In this document: positions 48,373 to 60,535 of the stretch, piece after piece
How the letters are laid out: the number at the start of each line of letters is the position of its first letter
How positions within the stretch are numbered: the stretch's first letter is position 1
Source of the DNA: Anoplopoma fimbria
Lineage: Eukaryota; Chordata; Actinopteri; Perciformes; Anoplopomatidae
Direction of reading: 5' to 3'
DNA: 64,000 bases
Assembly: GCF_027596085.1 (NCBI RefSeq)
Contig: NC_072472.1
Span: 21,126,680 to 21,190,679, forward strand
Position numbers and translations under genes: made by a program
The notes under the pieces: model-generated
The model's input: the letters and a program-made list of their open reading frames with translations, nothing else
Database searches by the model: none
Told to the model about the DNA's origin: nothing

Positions 48373-49285
48373 AGCACAAAGAATACAACACTCACTATCA
48401 GCACAACAAAACCCATGAAGCTTAATCTACCAGGCAGCAATAGGGCGTGTGTTATGTAGCAGACGTGCCAATCGGGTTGGCCATTGTGTGTCCAAAAAAA
48501 GCAATGTCAGGGGAATTCTACAAATTGAGAATTGGGGAAACAACAAAGCTTGCTTCAAAGAGAATAAATATTTATTAGCAAAGGTCCAAAAGTTTGTAGT
48601 ATTGTTTTAAGCAGTAGTAGTACTTCCATTAAAATCCCTGGCAGTCAGTATAGTATACTAGAACAGTAGAGAAAGGCGAGAGCTTTTGTCAGCGTCTCAG
48701 AATGTGAGGATGTGCTCATTTCGTGGTAGCAGTTTGTATCAGTGCAGTCCCTTTATCTTTAATACTCAACTTGAGATTTGTGAGCAAATAAATTATCTGT
48801 TTGTCATCTATCACAAGTGGAACCTTCTGTTGGTGGAAAGAAAACACTAGATAAAACATTCTGGACATTTAAAATCCGACAAAGGCATACTCATGATGTG
48901 CTCCAGACAGTTTATGACCTCCTTCTAGAAGAATACAATGGGCTGCAGTCAAAGAGTTCCTCTTTGTGAACTTAAAAGTGTATCCATGTACCTGGACTCA
49001 GTTGTCAAAGACAACACAATGATGGAAGCGCACATTGTAAATGGTAAACCATAAACTTAAAGTCAACGTTAAGTTTATTTGCCTGTATTTAATAAAAAAT
49101 AATACACATAATCACATAATAAAAACTGTTCTGTATATAAATTAATTTGACTATATGTTGCCATGTCATTAGGCAGCTGGTTACGGTAAACATCTCTGAA
49201 TGTTATCTTCTCTGCACAAAGGTTATTCAGTACAACCTCAAAATAGCAATCCCCCCCAGGTGTTCTTATTCTTGTAGTCATTTTC
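48373..49285 (+). repeat. Local duplication cluster, copy 2 (about 0.91-kb unit)
   Basis: The first 210 bp (48373-48585: CCATGAAGCTTAATCTACC, GGGCGTGTGTTATGTAG, CAGGGGAATTCTACAAATTG) recur immediately after, at 49286-49493. The remainder (48583-49120) is the counterpart of copy 1 at 46.2 kb. The unit length is therefore about 912 bp. Confidence 0.85.
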
Positions 49286-49493
49286 AGACACAAAGAAAAC
49301 AAGACTCACTCTCAGCAAAAACAAAATACCCATGAAGCGAAATCTACCAGGCAGCAATTGGGCGTGTGTTATGTAGAGAATGTGCCAATGAGTCCATTGT
49401 ATGTTGGATGCACTGAAACAAAAGCAATTTCAGGGGAATTCTACAAATTGTAAATCAGGATACAACATGAGAATAAATATGTATTAGCAACGC
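49286..49493 (+). repeat. Local duplication cluster, partial third copy
   Basis: Repeats the start of the 0.91-kb unit (CCATGAAGCGAAATCTACC, GGGCGTGTGTTATGTAG, CAGGGGAATTCTACAAATTG, GAATAAATATGTATTAGC), then the homology stops. Confidence 0.85.
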
Positions 49494-50094
49494 CAAGCTG
49501 TGTCAAGGTGAAGGCCTTTACCAGGGTTTCTGAAACAGTTAATTAAAAAAGCAGATATCAATTCATGAGACTGAATTCAACATTAGAGACACTTGAAATG
49601 AGAGCCATGCAGAAACACAGGATTGGATCATGTGATGGGTAGCATACCAGTGTGAAAAGTACTTTATTTAACTAATGTGTCAACCACAAGGAAAAGATGT
49701 AAAGGTCCCAAGTGCAGAGACTCAGAACCTCAGTATGTTTTAAAGATTTATTCACTGCAGACTCAAAAACAGGTTCTGCCCTCGACACATTGGTGTTGTC
49801 TGTTGTGCAGGGTTTTGCAACACTGAGTCTACAAAGGTAGCATGCGGCAGAACACTCCCACACAATCCTACAAAGTGCTGTGCTGCATCTTATTACTGGA
49901 AAAAAAAATGACTATTGTGTAGCTCTCGACCCAATCAAGTCACCAGCAAAGAAATGTTGCCATTGTACATTACTACAAACAAAGGTATACGTTGAATTCA
50001 GTAATTCTGAACTAAAAATCCTTTTCATATGTTTCGTATCATCTTCCTGCCACGCTTGCAGAAAATGCATGATGCCAAGTGGTTAACTTTGTGA
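49494..50094. other. Non-coding stretch, nothing recognised
   Basis: No exon or clear repeat. Confidence 0.5.
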
Positions 50095-50500
50095 TATCAT
50101 TGGTTAGGGTTAGGTTTAGGCAACAGAACTACTTAAGTTTAGATAAGAGAAAATATATTAAGATAATAATGCAATAATGAATAACAGTAAAAACGTAACT
50201 CCCGATATGAAAAACAACTTAACTTAGTAAACCATCCAGTAAACGTAACATCATGTAATAAACGTAAAAAAATGTACTTTTAGTTTCACACGGGTCACAA
50301 ACAGTGAAAGTCCACCACCCCTCCCACCAATCTTTAGTGGACTGTTTTGCTTATTATACCCATTATCATACCATATAACAACAGTCCCTCGATATACTAC
50401 GTCACTTGCTGTAACCGAATGAGAAAACGTCCACATTCAACATATCCATGGTTAGCAGAAACGTACAATGGCAACAGTTTTTCATGGATTGCTTTGAATA
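50095..50500 (-). repeat. Dispersed repeat family D, mixed-orientation fragments
   Basis: Begins GTTAGGGTTAGGTTTAGGC (reverse of the motif near 37390) and contains CAGTGAAAGTCC. It ends with GGTTAGCAGAAACGTACAAT followed by GGCAAC, as in the copy at 42.9-43.0 kb. Confidence 0.5.
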
Positions 50501-50809
50501 AAGTAAATGGCACACGCAGATATTCCTGTGCAATGTGAGTTATTTGATAAATTGGTTCGGCTCTCTCCAACTGATACCACTGGACAACACGCCTAATTGA
50601 ATTTGCTGCTACAAGGCAGAGGTCAAACTGTTTCCAACTGTTCCACTCATGCAAATGAGTTTGGGTCTTTGAAGATCGTCCGACATCAGACTGAACGAGC
50701 CCGACACATTCTCCGCCTCCTGAAGAGCTGCACAACGATGTGCCTGATTCAGCATGCGCAGTTACACCACCGACCTGCTATCATTAAAAAAAAATGAACT
50801 GTGGTGTCC

Positions 50810-50880
50810 GACACCAAATTTCCCCGCTGCGGGACTAATAAAGGATTATCTTATCTATCTTATCTTATCTTCTCTTGCGT
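50810..50880 (+). mobile_element. LINE-type 3' end with TCTTA/TTATC tail
   Basis: GCGGGACTAATAAAGGATT followed by TATCTTATCT-type units matches what I recall of the end of fish non-LTR elements. It is the reverse complement of part of the fragment at 10483. No coding region is seen upstream. Confidence 0.55.
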
Positions 50881-53800
50881 CTCTTGCAGGGATTGAGGCC
50901 TGGTACAGTCTCGTTCTGTATGTGAGATAATTTTAGACTCTTGACAATATCAGTAATGGGAAATATAGGACAGATACAAATATACCTCCTTGCACTTCAA
51001 ATCTGTCTGAAGATCCATCATCCGACACCGAACTGGACATCTGGGATGTTTTTAACAGCTTTCCCCTGAAGGCATTCCTTGCATTTTTTGATCTTTTAAC
51101 ACCAAAATGTGTGCATAGCCTAAGGAGACTGCACACACCATTTACTGATACACTAGTGAAGGCAGATAAGGAGCTGGTGCTGGTGAAGGGATGTTGACTG
51201 CTTGATTGCAATTACTACAGACTGACGCAAGGGACTGAGCAGTGTGTGTGGTGGATGAAATGTAAAATGACTAGCACGAGGATTAAATAACTTGTATTAC
51301 TGCCGGGTTATGTTTACACATCAGTTAGTTTGTTTGTCTGTCTGTTGGCAGGAAATGTCAAGAGCCTAAGAACAGATTTCCAATGAAATCTGGTGGACAG
51401 ATTGGACCTATTGATTGGATTTTGGTTGTCATCTGGGCCTGGGATTTACGCCATTTAGAGAATTACCATTTTCTAGCCAACATAATGAAACTAACAAAAG
51501 TAGACTTGATATCAAATCCTAAGAATATGCTTGCAGAGTCCAAAAAGTGATGGCAAGTTGGAGAATGGTCCAGTGTTGGCAGCTTTATATATCTTTCACT
51601 GTGTTTGAACTCCATTTTGTTCAAATATCTCAAAAATTAAAAAAAAACACAAAAAACATGAAGCAAGATTGGTGGAGCATAACCATCACAACACCAAAAC
51701 TATGTATATAAAAAAGGAAGAAGCAGCAGTAAATATCATCATTATTACAGTTGTGTCTATGTGTGTGCATGTCTCAGCACTTGCTCTCACTAATGTGATG
51801 TCAGTTCTTTTTAAAAAAACGGCTTATTATTTTTGGGGTATGTGGCATAAATGAGTAAATGAGTAAATGAATAAATGAATAAATGAGCTGAAATGATAAT
51901 GTCACACTCACTCAACACTCTGCAGTGATGGAGTAGAGAAGAGATACATCCACCTGTCAGGACATTATCAATGTCAGCAGTTGACAGCACTGACTGAAAT
52001 ACAATGTCATCATACCCTGTGTCGTCCCACATCCTTACCTGCTGACAGCTGTTCTTGACTTTGGCACCTGAGGTAAGCGGCTTGCCAGCACGATGAGTCA
52101 GCAGTGAAGGGCGGACTGGAGTCACACTGGAGGTCAGACTTGGCCTTATGTTCCGTAAATGTAGTTTCAATCACATAAAAGGTTCATGTAAAGTAGCATT
52201 CTGCAACTTTTCACATAAAAACTTTTTTTTGTCATGACAGTTGTAGATGTTAGCATTAAATAATTATTCAGTGGTATTAAAATTAAAACAACGGTTTGTT
52301 TTTTTATTCGTTTTATCTAAAGATGTCATTCAAGAGTCCAGAGGTATATGAGCAGACTTTAAGGTGACGAGGGGTCCTCAGAGACAGACCTGATGTAGAT
52401 CTGTCTGTCCTCTGTCTATGATACTCCATGTCCTTCTGTCTAAGAAACCAGGTTCATACTGCTGAGCAATTCAACTCATTTGTTCAGCCTCACTCGTTTC
52501 GAAGGGCAACAGTTCTTGTTTGATAAAATAATGTGTCATAAAATGTGGGTTTTACCTGCTTTTGCTTCCAAGACTAATTGTGAACATATGTTAGTAATGA
52601 ACCCCTGCACTATTATATTATCAGCTTCTACTGCTGCTAGATGACTTACACTGAGTAAGACTAGAATCAGCAAGAATATTCAGCTTGTGCTTGATACGTC
52701 TTCTTCATTTATTCAGCCTCAGATGGTGTCAGATCATTATCTCACTGCTGGCTCTTGCATATGTTTTATGAGGAAAGTTGAGCTTCATAGAGGGAGTGTG
52801 ATGATTTGTAGATGTTCTACAAGAATGTCTGAGATTTTAAGGAAAATATCCCCAACAACTTAATGGGAGAGTGAATACACAGGTAAGTTCGAAAATGCCA
52901 TCTTTTTCATGTACATGACGGTGTTGCCCTTTTTTGCATTTCCTGCAGCAGCAACGGTGCTTTGTGAGATAAGAAATGACTGAGCACTTAGCATTGGAAG
53001 TGTTAGCCAACATGGCTAAACAAAGAAAGGAGGGCCACTCAACCCGAAAAGAGACTCAGAGATGGAAGCATGCTTAAAAAGAAAACCTGTGAGTCAAACG
53101 TAGAGTGAACATTTTATTCCGGCTCTCCATGCTGAGAGGGGTCAATGAGGACTGCCGCAGGTTCGGCTCTTTTTTTTCTTTTCTGGTTCCTCTAATTAGC
53201 CACAGTCTATTATTAAATTAAATGATGGAGTACACTGTGTAAAACCACTGAAGCAAAGGCTTATTAAACTATTAAAGATCTTGCTAAAATCTATAATAGA
53301 ATTTTGAGTAAATATGTGGACATATATTGGGTAAATTTCTCACCTAAAGAAATGTGCCCTTGTTGTATTGTATTATGTCCCACTATAATCTCACCCTTCC
53401 CTGACAGACAGCCATGGCCTTTCAAGGCTCCTCTAATCACTCCGACAACAACATAAAAACTGCTTGTGTGTGTGTTTTTTCTGCTCCGTGTGGCCATCAC
53501 TTCTGATTTAAGGTTCCGTCTCCATTAAGTGGCCTTGTGAGCAAGGAGGTGAGCTACAGTAGATCAATTATGTCACGAACTGGAGGTCACCTCAGCTGTG
53601 CTTACTGGTTTACTATCAGCTCCTGTCTTGCACGCTGTCAACACTTTAAAACTCACTTTAAATTCCTCAAGAATCTGATTCCATAGAAGTCTGACCTTGG
53701 CTCCTTTACAGCCAGCAATCTAAATGGCCAAACAGGGTATTAGTAAATCCATAACACAGCAGAAGCCTGCTGTATTTCATGTTAGCTATTACTGGACATG

Positions 53801-54436
53801 AACACGGCATTCCATCATCACTTAAAAAAATCAGTTTCCTTACACATCTGCACTAATTAGATGGTAGTGTGGACAGTCACAGAGCAGCCCAGTCCCCTCT
53901 TCTCTCAGTAGCCCACAACACATAGGTTAGAGGTTCAAAGTTTTTGTCATTATGCAATACAGCGTTTCACAATGAAGCACAGTTGTAGTCCCATCCATAA
54001 ACACACAGAGATTAAAATAATGTAAAATGGAAGTTGAATTGCAAAAAAGGCGTAAGGTAGTAGTAGGGAATGATGTTAGTGCAAAGGTAACGTTGTGGTA
54101 AACTGCATAAGAAGACCAACATAACACTTCAGTTCAATAGGAATTTCATAGATGCAGTGCAATGTATAGAACAGTGCACAATGTAGATCATGCATGTCTG
54201 TATCTCTTGCCAGATAACAGCAGCGTGTGACAGTATTGCCTGTTAATATCCTTTGTGCAGGTACCTCACCTCAACGATATCACTGATGCTAAGTTGATGG
54301 GTACCAATGAAGTTCTTGGTGTTTTGATCACCTGCTGCAGAGCCCTCATTACTATAGAGTCGTCATTACTATACACAGTGGAAAGAAAAAATATGAGTGC
54401 AAACTTATCTGATGTTGTATCCATTCCTGTTAAGGA
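50881..54436. other. Non-coding stretch with minor repeats
   Basis: No gene recognised. The block 51315-51490 (GTTTGTTTGTCTGTCTGTTG, then a Gly/Trp-like GATTGGATTTTGG run) resembles a common fish repeat. A 4-bp (AAATGAGT/AAATGAAT) tract lies at 51848-51886. A donor-like CAGCAG|GTAAGG (minus, near 52037) has no supporting coding frame. Confidence 0.4.
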
Positions 54437-55023
54437 ATGTGGTTTGGACCCAAAATGCAGGACGACCAGGAGACGGATACAGTTCTGGCGCTTTATTTAA
54501 AGCAGAGAACTCAGCATACAGACAGGCAGGATAAGACTCACAGAGGGAAACAGGCAGGGGATCAGGCAGACGGAAATCAGAGGAAGCGGAGGTTAAACTC
54601 GGGGTCGGGGACAGAAGGCTGAGTCGTTGACCGGGGCAAAGGCAAGGCAGGTAAGTCCAGACAGGCAGGCAGGGTCGGCAACGGGAAATCAGTCCGGGGG
54701 ATAACGCTGGAAGGTCTGGCATAATGCGAAGTTCGATCTGGCCGTGAGTGTATGTGAGACTGGTGTTTAAATACTGCAGAGTTGATGAGTGGATTGAAGG
54801 CAGGTTTGTGTGGCTTGGAGCAGGTGAGTATGCTTGTGCTGATGAGGTGATTAGGTGAGTGAGGGAAGAGTGTGGTGAGAGAGTGGGAGGGGTGACACAC
54901 CCACCTCACAGACACACACACACAGAGATACCCAAACAAGGGAGCACAGGAGACACAAGGGCAAGGGAAAACACATGAAACACAAGGAATAAACAGAGAC
55001 ATGGCCATGGTCATGACACATTC
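54437..55023 (+). repeat. Dispersed 0.5-0.6 kb repeat, copy B
   Basis: Same orientation and block order as the copy at 23441. GGAATGTG just before the start (54434) and CACATTCC at the end (about 55016-55023) are inverted matches of 8 bp that may mark the element's ends. They are absent from copy A, so this is only a hint. No ORF of interest. Confidence 0.8.
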
Positions 55024-56677
55024 CCATCAGTAGATTTCTCATGCATTCACTTAGATCCTGCAAAGAGCCCGCTGCAGCCCTGTTAGCTGCACGAGTCACG
55101 TAAACCCTGTGATGGTATCGGGCCTCAGCAATGTTTGGAGGTAACAGAGTTGTCGGCCTGAGCCAGGCAGGCTGGAATGACAGCGTAGAGCAATCTGAGG
55201 ATGACTTTTGATCTCTCAATTCACTCTATCAAATCCAGCTTTTAATCGTGAGCATTATGCCGAAGATTTTGGGAAATACTGAGTGCAAAGTTGGAAGTTG
55301 GTGTCCGGCCTGCTGACATAGCTGAACCCGTTGAAGATTGCCAGAAAAAAGATCTCGATTCCGAAGAGGCATTGCTCCAAACGCAGCAAAACCAGCCTTC
55401 TCACACTTACTGACTCTGGGGAATTGGCTGCAGCACAGAAGCTTTCACATACTCTGGCAGAGGAGTCTGGACCTGCTGAACGCCTGATAAGGCTGATTTG
55501 AATGAGACTGCATTCCCTTTTGTTTTGATTACAGGAATTATAAATATCAACACTGACCCCACTTGTGATGCAGCCCTAAATTAATATATTGCAGCTATGA
55601 AATCAATGAAAGCAGTCTGGTTTTCAGCATGACTCAATAATGCCCTCAAGTGGCCTGAATTCAGTTCACTCTTGAAAATGAACATTTAAGAATATTCATC
55701 ATCAGCATCTCCCTGCCTTTGTTTCCATCTCTGTGCCAGATGGATGATGGGTGACAGGATATGACATGCAAGACAGACTTCCTTTAGTTTTAGAGCGGAG
55801 CAGCGTGGAAGCCGTTATTATAAAATAGGGGAAATCTAGGAGGTTAAAAAAGGCATGGACTATAAAGTGGCCCATGGCTTGTGACTACCAGTTTTAACAA
55901 TAAAACACAGTGCAAACTTTTTATTTTTTTTGCATTTACCTGAAATTTGAAAACAAATAAATACACACCGTATCTAATTTGACTTCCAAAGGAGGGACTT
56001 GTTTATTATTAGTCTCAGATCTACATTCCCTATTACCCACCAGGCAACTTGCCTGCCTTTGTGTTTTCAACTACATCAACATAATTGCATGCTTTCTCTG
56101 TGGATAATTCACTGTTGCCGCACAGTAGTCATTCGGTTGAACAGTCACACATGGTGGCACAGTATGCGACATATATTTCTATCCCAAGGCTGCTTCTTAT
56201 AACAGAGACCTCATATCAGATGATGTTTGGTCGCTGTGGAAGGTGGATACAACACGTTTACTATTAGGTGGTTGCTTGGTCTATCATCTGTTCAACTATC
56301 AGTTAACATGAATTACAAGAACTTTGATCGAAAACCACTCTCAGGTAAATAACTGCTGTGTTGACACATACAACCCATGCCTGATTAAAATGAGCACATT
56401 TGAATAAAAACTGTATTTAATACTTACATCTGTGCACAGAAACAGCAGAGTGTTTGAGTCCCTCCACCTCTGAAATTGCATGTACTAAAAATAAAGCACT
56501 AAAAAGGTGAGAGGATCTCTGCTGTTCTTAAATGGATGATTCAGTTTGACTTTCTGATGTATTGCATTAGAGGACTGTTTGTCAAAATCCTACCTTACAA
56601 ATAAAAGTATAAAACTGCAGATATGAAAACAAATATAATCTTTAATGAGGGAAAGACCAGTGATTACACACACTTCA
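55024..56677. other. Non-coding stretch, nothing recognised
   Basis: Intergenic DNA downstream of panx3. No exon or clear repeat. Confidence 0.5.
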
Positions 56678-57705
56678 TTTATTTAGAATGACATTGATTA
56701 CACTTTACTGATTCACAGACGGATAAAACTTGAATTGCTCATAACGTAAATAACAGTAGAAAGAAGCAAAAAGATAGTGAGTACAACAATGTTCTAAGTT
56801 AATCAACAGAATATTACTGACATGGAATCTATAGTTGCTATTGAAAACATTTTTCTGCCTCTCAATTGACGTACATACATTAACCCCCATAACTTCTCAC
56901 TTTCTGATTATTACATTTGGTACGTGTTCATAATAGGCTCATACTTATCCTGTGTTCTCCCACCATAATAACAACAGCCACTTTGACTTGCATGCTCCCC
57001 TTTGACCTCATACCATCACATGACCCCTAAAAAACACACAAAAGTAGGAGACAGAAAGAAGTCTGTGGCAGCCACATGCTAGAAAATAACATATCTAAAT
57101 CCATTGACATTTCTAGCCAGAACAATTTGCCCTGTAATTCTAAAAGAGTTCTTTTTTTTTTCTTCAGACCACAGAAACTCTCCATTGATGTCCACAACAT
57201 TTGTGGATACAGTACTCTTGCAAATTTACTGTAGAGAAAGTCCCAACTCCCCCATTGTTATCACATTGATTCAGTCCATAGGAGGCTTAGTAATGACTAA
57301 ATGGTGTAGTCTCCTTCAACTCATGGTACCCCTGGTGGTTTGGCTCTGTGAACAGACAGAGAGGGTAGTTAGGGCTAGGAAGTACCACAAATCTATATCC
57401 TCTACATTAGCCAGAGCTTTTAAAAGACTCTTTTAGAAGTATAGGCAGTTCCGTCCGGCTTCAAAAAGTAAGAAAGAGCAGAAGCAACAGAGTTACAGAC
57501 AATAAAGAGAGAAAAAATACTTAACAATGTTTGTATTTACTTGTATTTGCTTACAGTTTCAAATGTTTCTCAAACTGCTTTCTCAGGTCCATGTGTAAAT
57601 TACCTTATTGTGCATTCAGTGTCTGTTCAGAGAGAACTGCTTATGTTATCTTAAATTTAAAGCACTTGCTATTAATTTTCAAAGCCTGTATCTGTAGTCT
57701 GGAGG
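56678..57705 (-). other. panx3: Probable panx3 3' untranslated region
   Basis: From the stop codon at 57708-57706 the first clean AATAAA on the minus strand is at 56683-56678 (forward TTTATT), giving a 3' UTR of about 1 kb. The 110-codon frame on the opposite strand (57104-57436) has no family resemblance and is taken as chance. Confidence 0.4.
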
Positions 57706-58549
57706 TCACTTAATAATTTTCTGTACATCCCAGATTATGTAGGTGAAAATAGCCACTAGCAGAATGCGCTTGAGTGTGTAGATAAGTGTTACGGTACCGA
57801 GACTCATATTCTCCTCCACCAGAGGCCTCTTTTCGCTGCAGTTTACCACTCGTCCCTGCGCCGCTCCCAGAATAGTCATGATATCCACTAGGTTGAGCTT
57901 CCCTTCCTCTTTGGCCTCTTCCACCTCCTCTGCCAGCTCCATCGCGGCCTCCTCCCGCTCTTCCATCTCCTCTTGGGTCAGCATCGCGCTCAATCCCTGC
58001 CCTGCGGTGTTGTTGCCCACCTGTGGTGGCGCAAGCGAGCACAGTGCCCTCACCTTCCCATAGGACATCAGGTGAGCCACGTTGGCACGCAAGAAGAGCA
58101 GGAGGACATTGAGGTCGTTCAATGGGCAGCCAAGTCTACGGCGGTTGAGGAGGTCGAGGGCTGGGAGGACCTCGTAGACAGAGAAGAAGGTGGTGTCCCA
58201 AACGAAGAGCCGAATCAGGCTGAAGAGGACGATCGGAGCCAACAGGACGTAGATGGCACCGTTTGCTACACTTATCACCTGAAAAACCAGTTGGCCGATC
58301 ATTTTGCACTGAACCAGTTCAGGAACCCAGTTCTGATCACGCAGCATGCCCGTGCGGACAAAGCAGCTGAACTCGTCCTGCAGAAATGCCGACAGGTGGA
58401 AGTAGGCCAGGTAGAGACAGGCGGCTGTCATGAAGGTCAGGAGGAGGAAGCCCCGCAAGAAAAGCATGCTGACGAGGAAATAGGAGTTTTGCTTGCACTG
58501 CATGTATCTCTCGAGAAGAGGGTACTCAAAGTATCGCTTCTTCTTGGCC
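57706..58549 (-). CDS. panx3: panx3 exon 4 (TM3, TM4 and long C-terminus)
   Basis: Acceptor TCCAATTGCAG|GG. It encodes residues 181-461: AKKKRYFEYPLLERYMQCKQ, TM3, DEFSC and ELVQC loop cysteines, TM4, LLFLRANVAHLMS. Then come a Glu-rich stretch, LVDIMTILGAA (aligning with the end region of PANX3), and an added tail ending IIWDVQKIIK before TGA (57708-57706). The long open frame on the opposite strand here (57973-58605) is an antisense shadow. Confidence 0.92.
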
Positions 58550-60437
58550 CTGCAATTGGACAAGGAAAACAAACTCAGCACCATGTTCTCCTTCATGTTC
58601 ATTAATCCCAGCTGGGAGCCTCCCTACCCAACCACAATCTTCTAATTTTGGCAACTAGGAGCTGGCAACAAGATCATTTCTTTAGCCTTTGAGCAATATC
58701 GTTCACTAGCAGATGTCTTCATTTGCTACTGCAATGTCCCAATTCCTCCACTGGATTCAAGTTCAATTTAACAAGGCATATTTTAGTTTGGGGGGCAAAT
58801 CACAGCTAATGAGATTGGGTTACTGAAAACATGGATATGGAAGCATTTTCTTTAAAAAAGCTAAAAAGCAATAAATATTTGTGCTACAAGCCAGCAGTTG
58901 CTTGTCTCTTACCTTTGCAGTTCGGCCTGAAATGTGAGGGGATTCTTAGTGTTCTGCCGCATGTCCAGAATGTTCTGGGCCAGTCGGATCGAACGGTTGT
59001 ACGATTTGTCCAGTTCGTCAATTATGAAGAGCAGGTCTGAGCCAAGCGTGGGCATAACAAGCTGGCGCCAGATGAGAGCCGGCAGGTACATCAGCACTGC
59101 CATGGCCAGAAGAGAGTAAGGGAACATCTGGATGGACAATGAGAGAAAAGGGTGATAGAGAGGAGAGGCAGATGGAGGGGCAGAAAGAGTTGAAACAAGC
59201 AGATGAGTCAAATCAACAATGACTTCACAGCCCAACAAAGTCTGAATACATTTAGCAACAAAGCACATACTTGGTTCGTATTAAATGTGTCAGACTGACA
59301 CTTTTAAGTTACGTTTTGCAAGTTACAGCAAGGAGTAAGAAGGTTTCAGCAGTTTAACTTTGTCAGCCACTCTAGGTGGGAATAACAAGTTGAGCAAGCT
59401 TGATCAGAGTCTCTCAACTTACTTTGTGTACCCAGAGCGAGCGCTCCTCAAAGTTCCCATTGCTGTCAAACTCATGATGCATGAGAGAGTCCCAGCAGTA
59501 CGTGTCGACATAGCTGGCCTGCTTGATGGTGAAATTGCTGGGAGGGAAACAGCTGATCTGAGGCCCTGCAGAATAAACAAATTCGTAACATTATCTGCTA
59601 ATATGAGGAATTACTTTCTGCTTTATCAAATTGCCTGTAAGCAGTCGCTAAGCACTTGATTTCACACACACAAAAACACACACACAACCTATTACTTCTA
59701 TGTTTGTGAGGACACTTTGCTGTAATGCATTTCCTAGCCCCCCAAACCTTAACCAACACCTCAGAATGGCTGACCCCAACCCTTTTTCAGTTGCCCCTAA
59801 CTAACCTGAACCTAATTTAACCTTAACCTTTAACCAGGTCCGAACCCTCAAAAAGGCCTTTGAAGGTCTGTCTCAACAGGAGGATTGGCCAAAATGTCCT
59901 CATTTTCAAAAATTGTCCTAACGATGAAGGTCTAAAATACAGTTGTACAAGTACATACACACAGACACAGTACTAGGGGACCACTAAGAAAAACATACAT
60001 TTGAGCTTCTACATGCCTTTTTCTTTTCAGTCGAACATCATTTTGGAGTAATCATATGTTTCCAAATGGAAACCTGGCATTTAAAACCATGGGCGACTCC
60101 ATTCCAAATTTGGCCTCCTACACCTTATATTTAGTTCACCTTGATATAACCACATGTAGTCCAACCACTTGAATCCATGCTCCATGCACCCATCTGCCAT
60201 TTTCCAAGGGTGCTCCACCCTAAAGCAGAGAGCTTGGGAGGGAACACACTAAGGGTGTGCCCCACCTAAAGCAGAGCCTTAGAAGAGAAACATTGAGCGT
60301 CTACTTTTTTCTACAACACCACATCTGCCCAGCTTTCTGAAAGTAGAAACATACTGCCACTAATTTACTGTCAGGGTGTGATTCATCCTGTCGGTCGACC
60401 TCATTATAGGCAACTGTTACACAGTCCAGTTATACTA

Positions 60438-60535
<98 letters not shown>

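Noticed and set aside
52030..52170. Donor-like CAGCAG|GTAAGG after a 44-codon minus-strand frame
   Set aside because: The peptide has no signal sequence or domain and there is no acceptor partner, so an exon cannot be supported.
57104..57436. 110-codon plus-strand frame
   Set aside because: It lies opposite the likely panx3 3' UTR and shows no recognisable motif.
57973..58605. 210-codon plus-strand frame
   Set aside because: It is exactly antisense to panx3 exon 4 and has no domain of its own.
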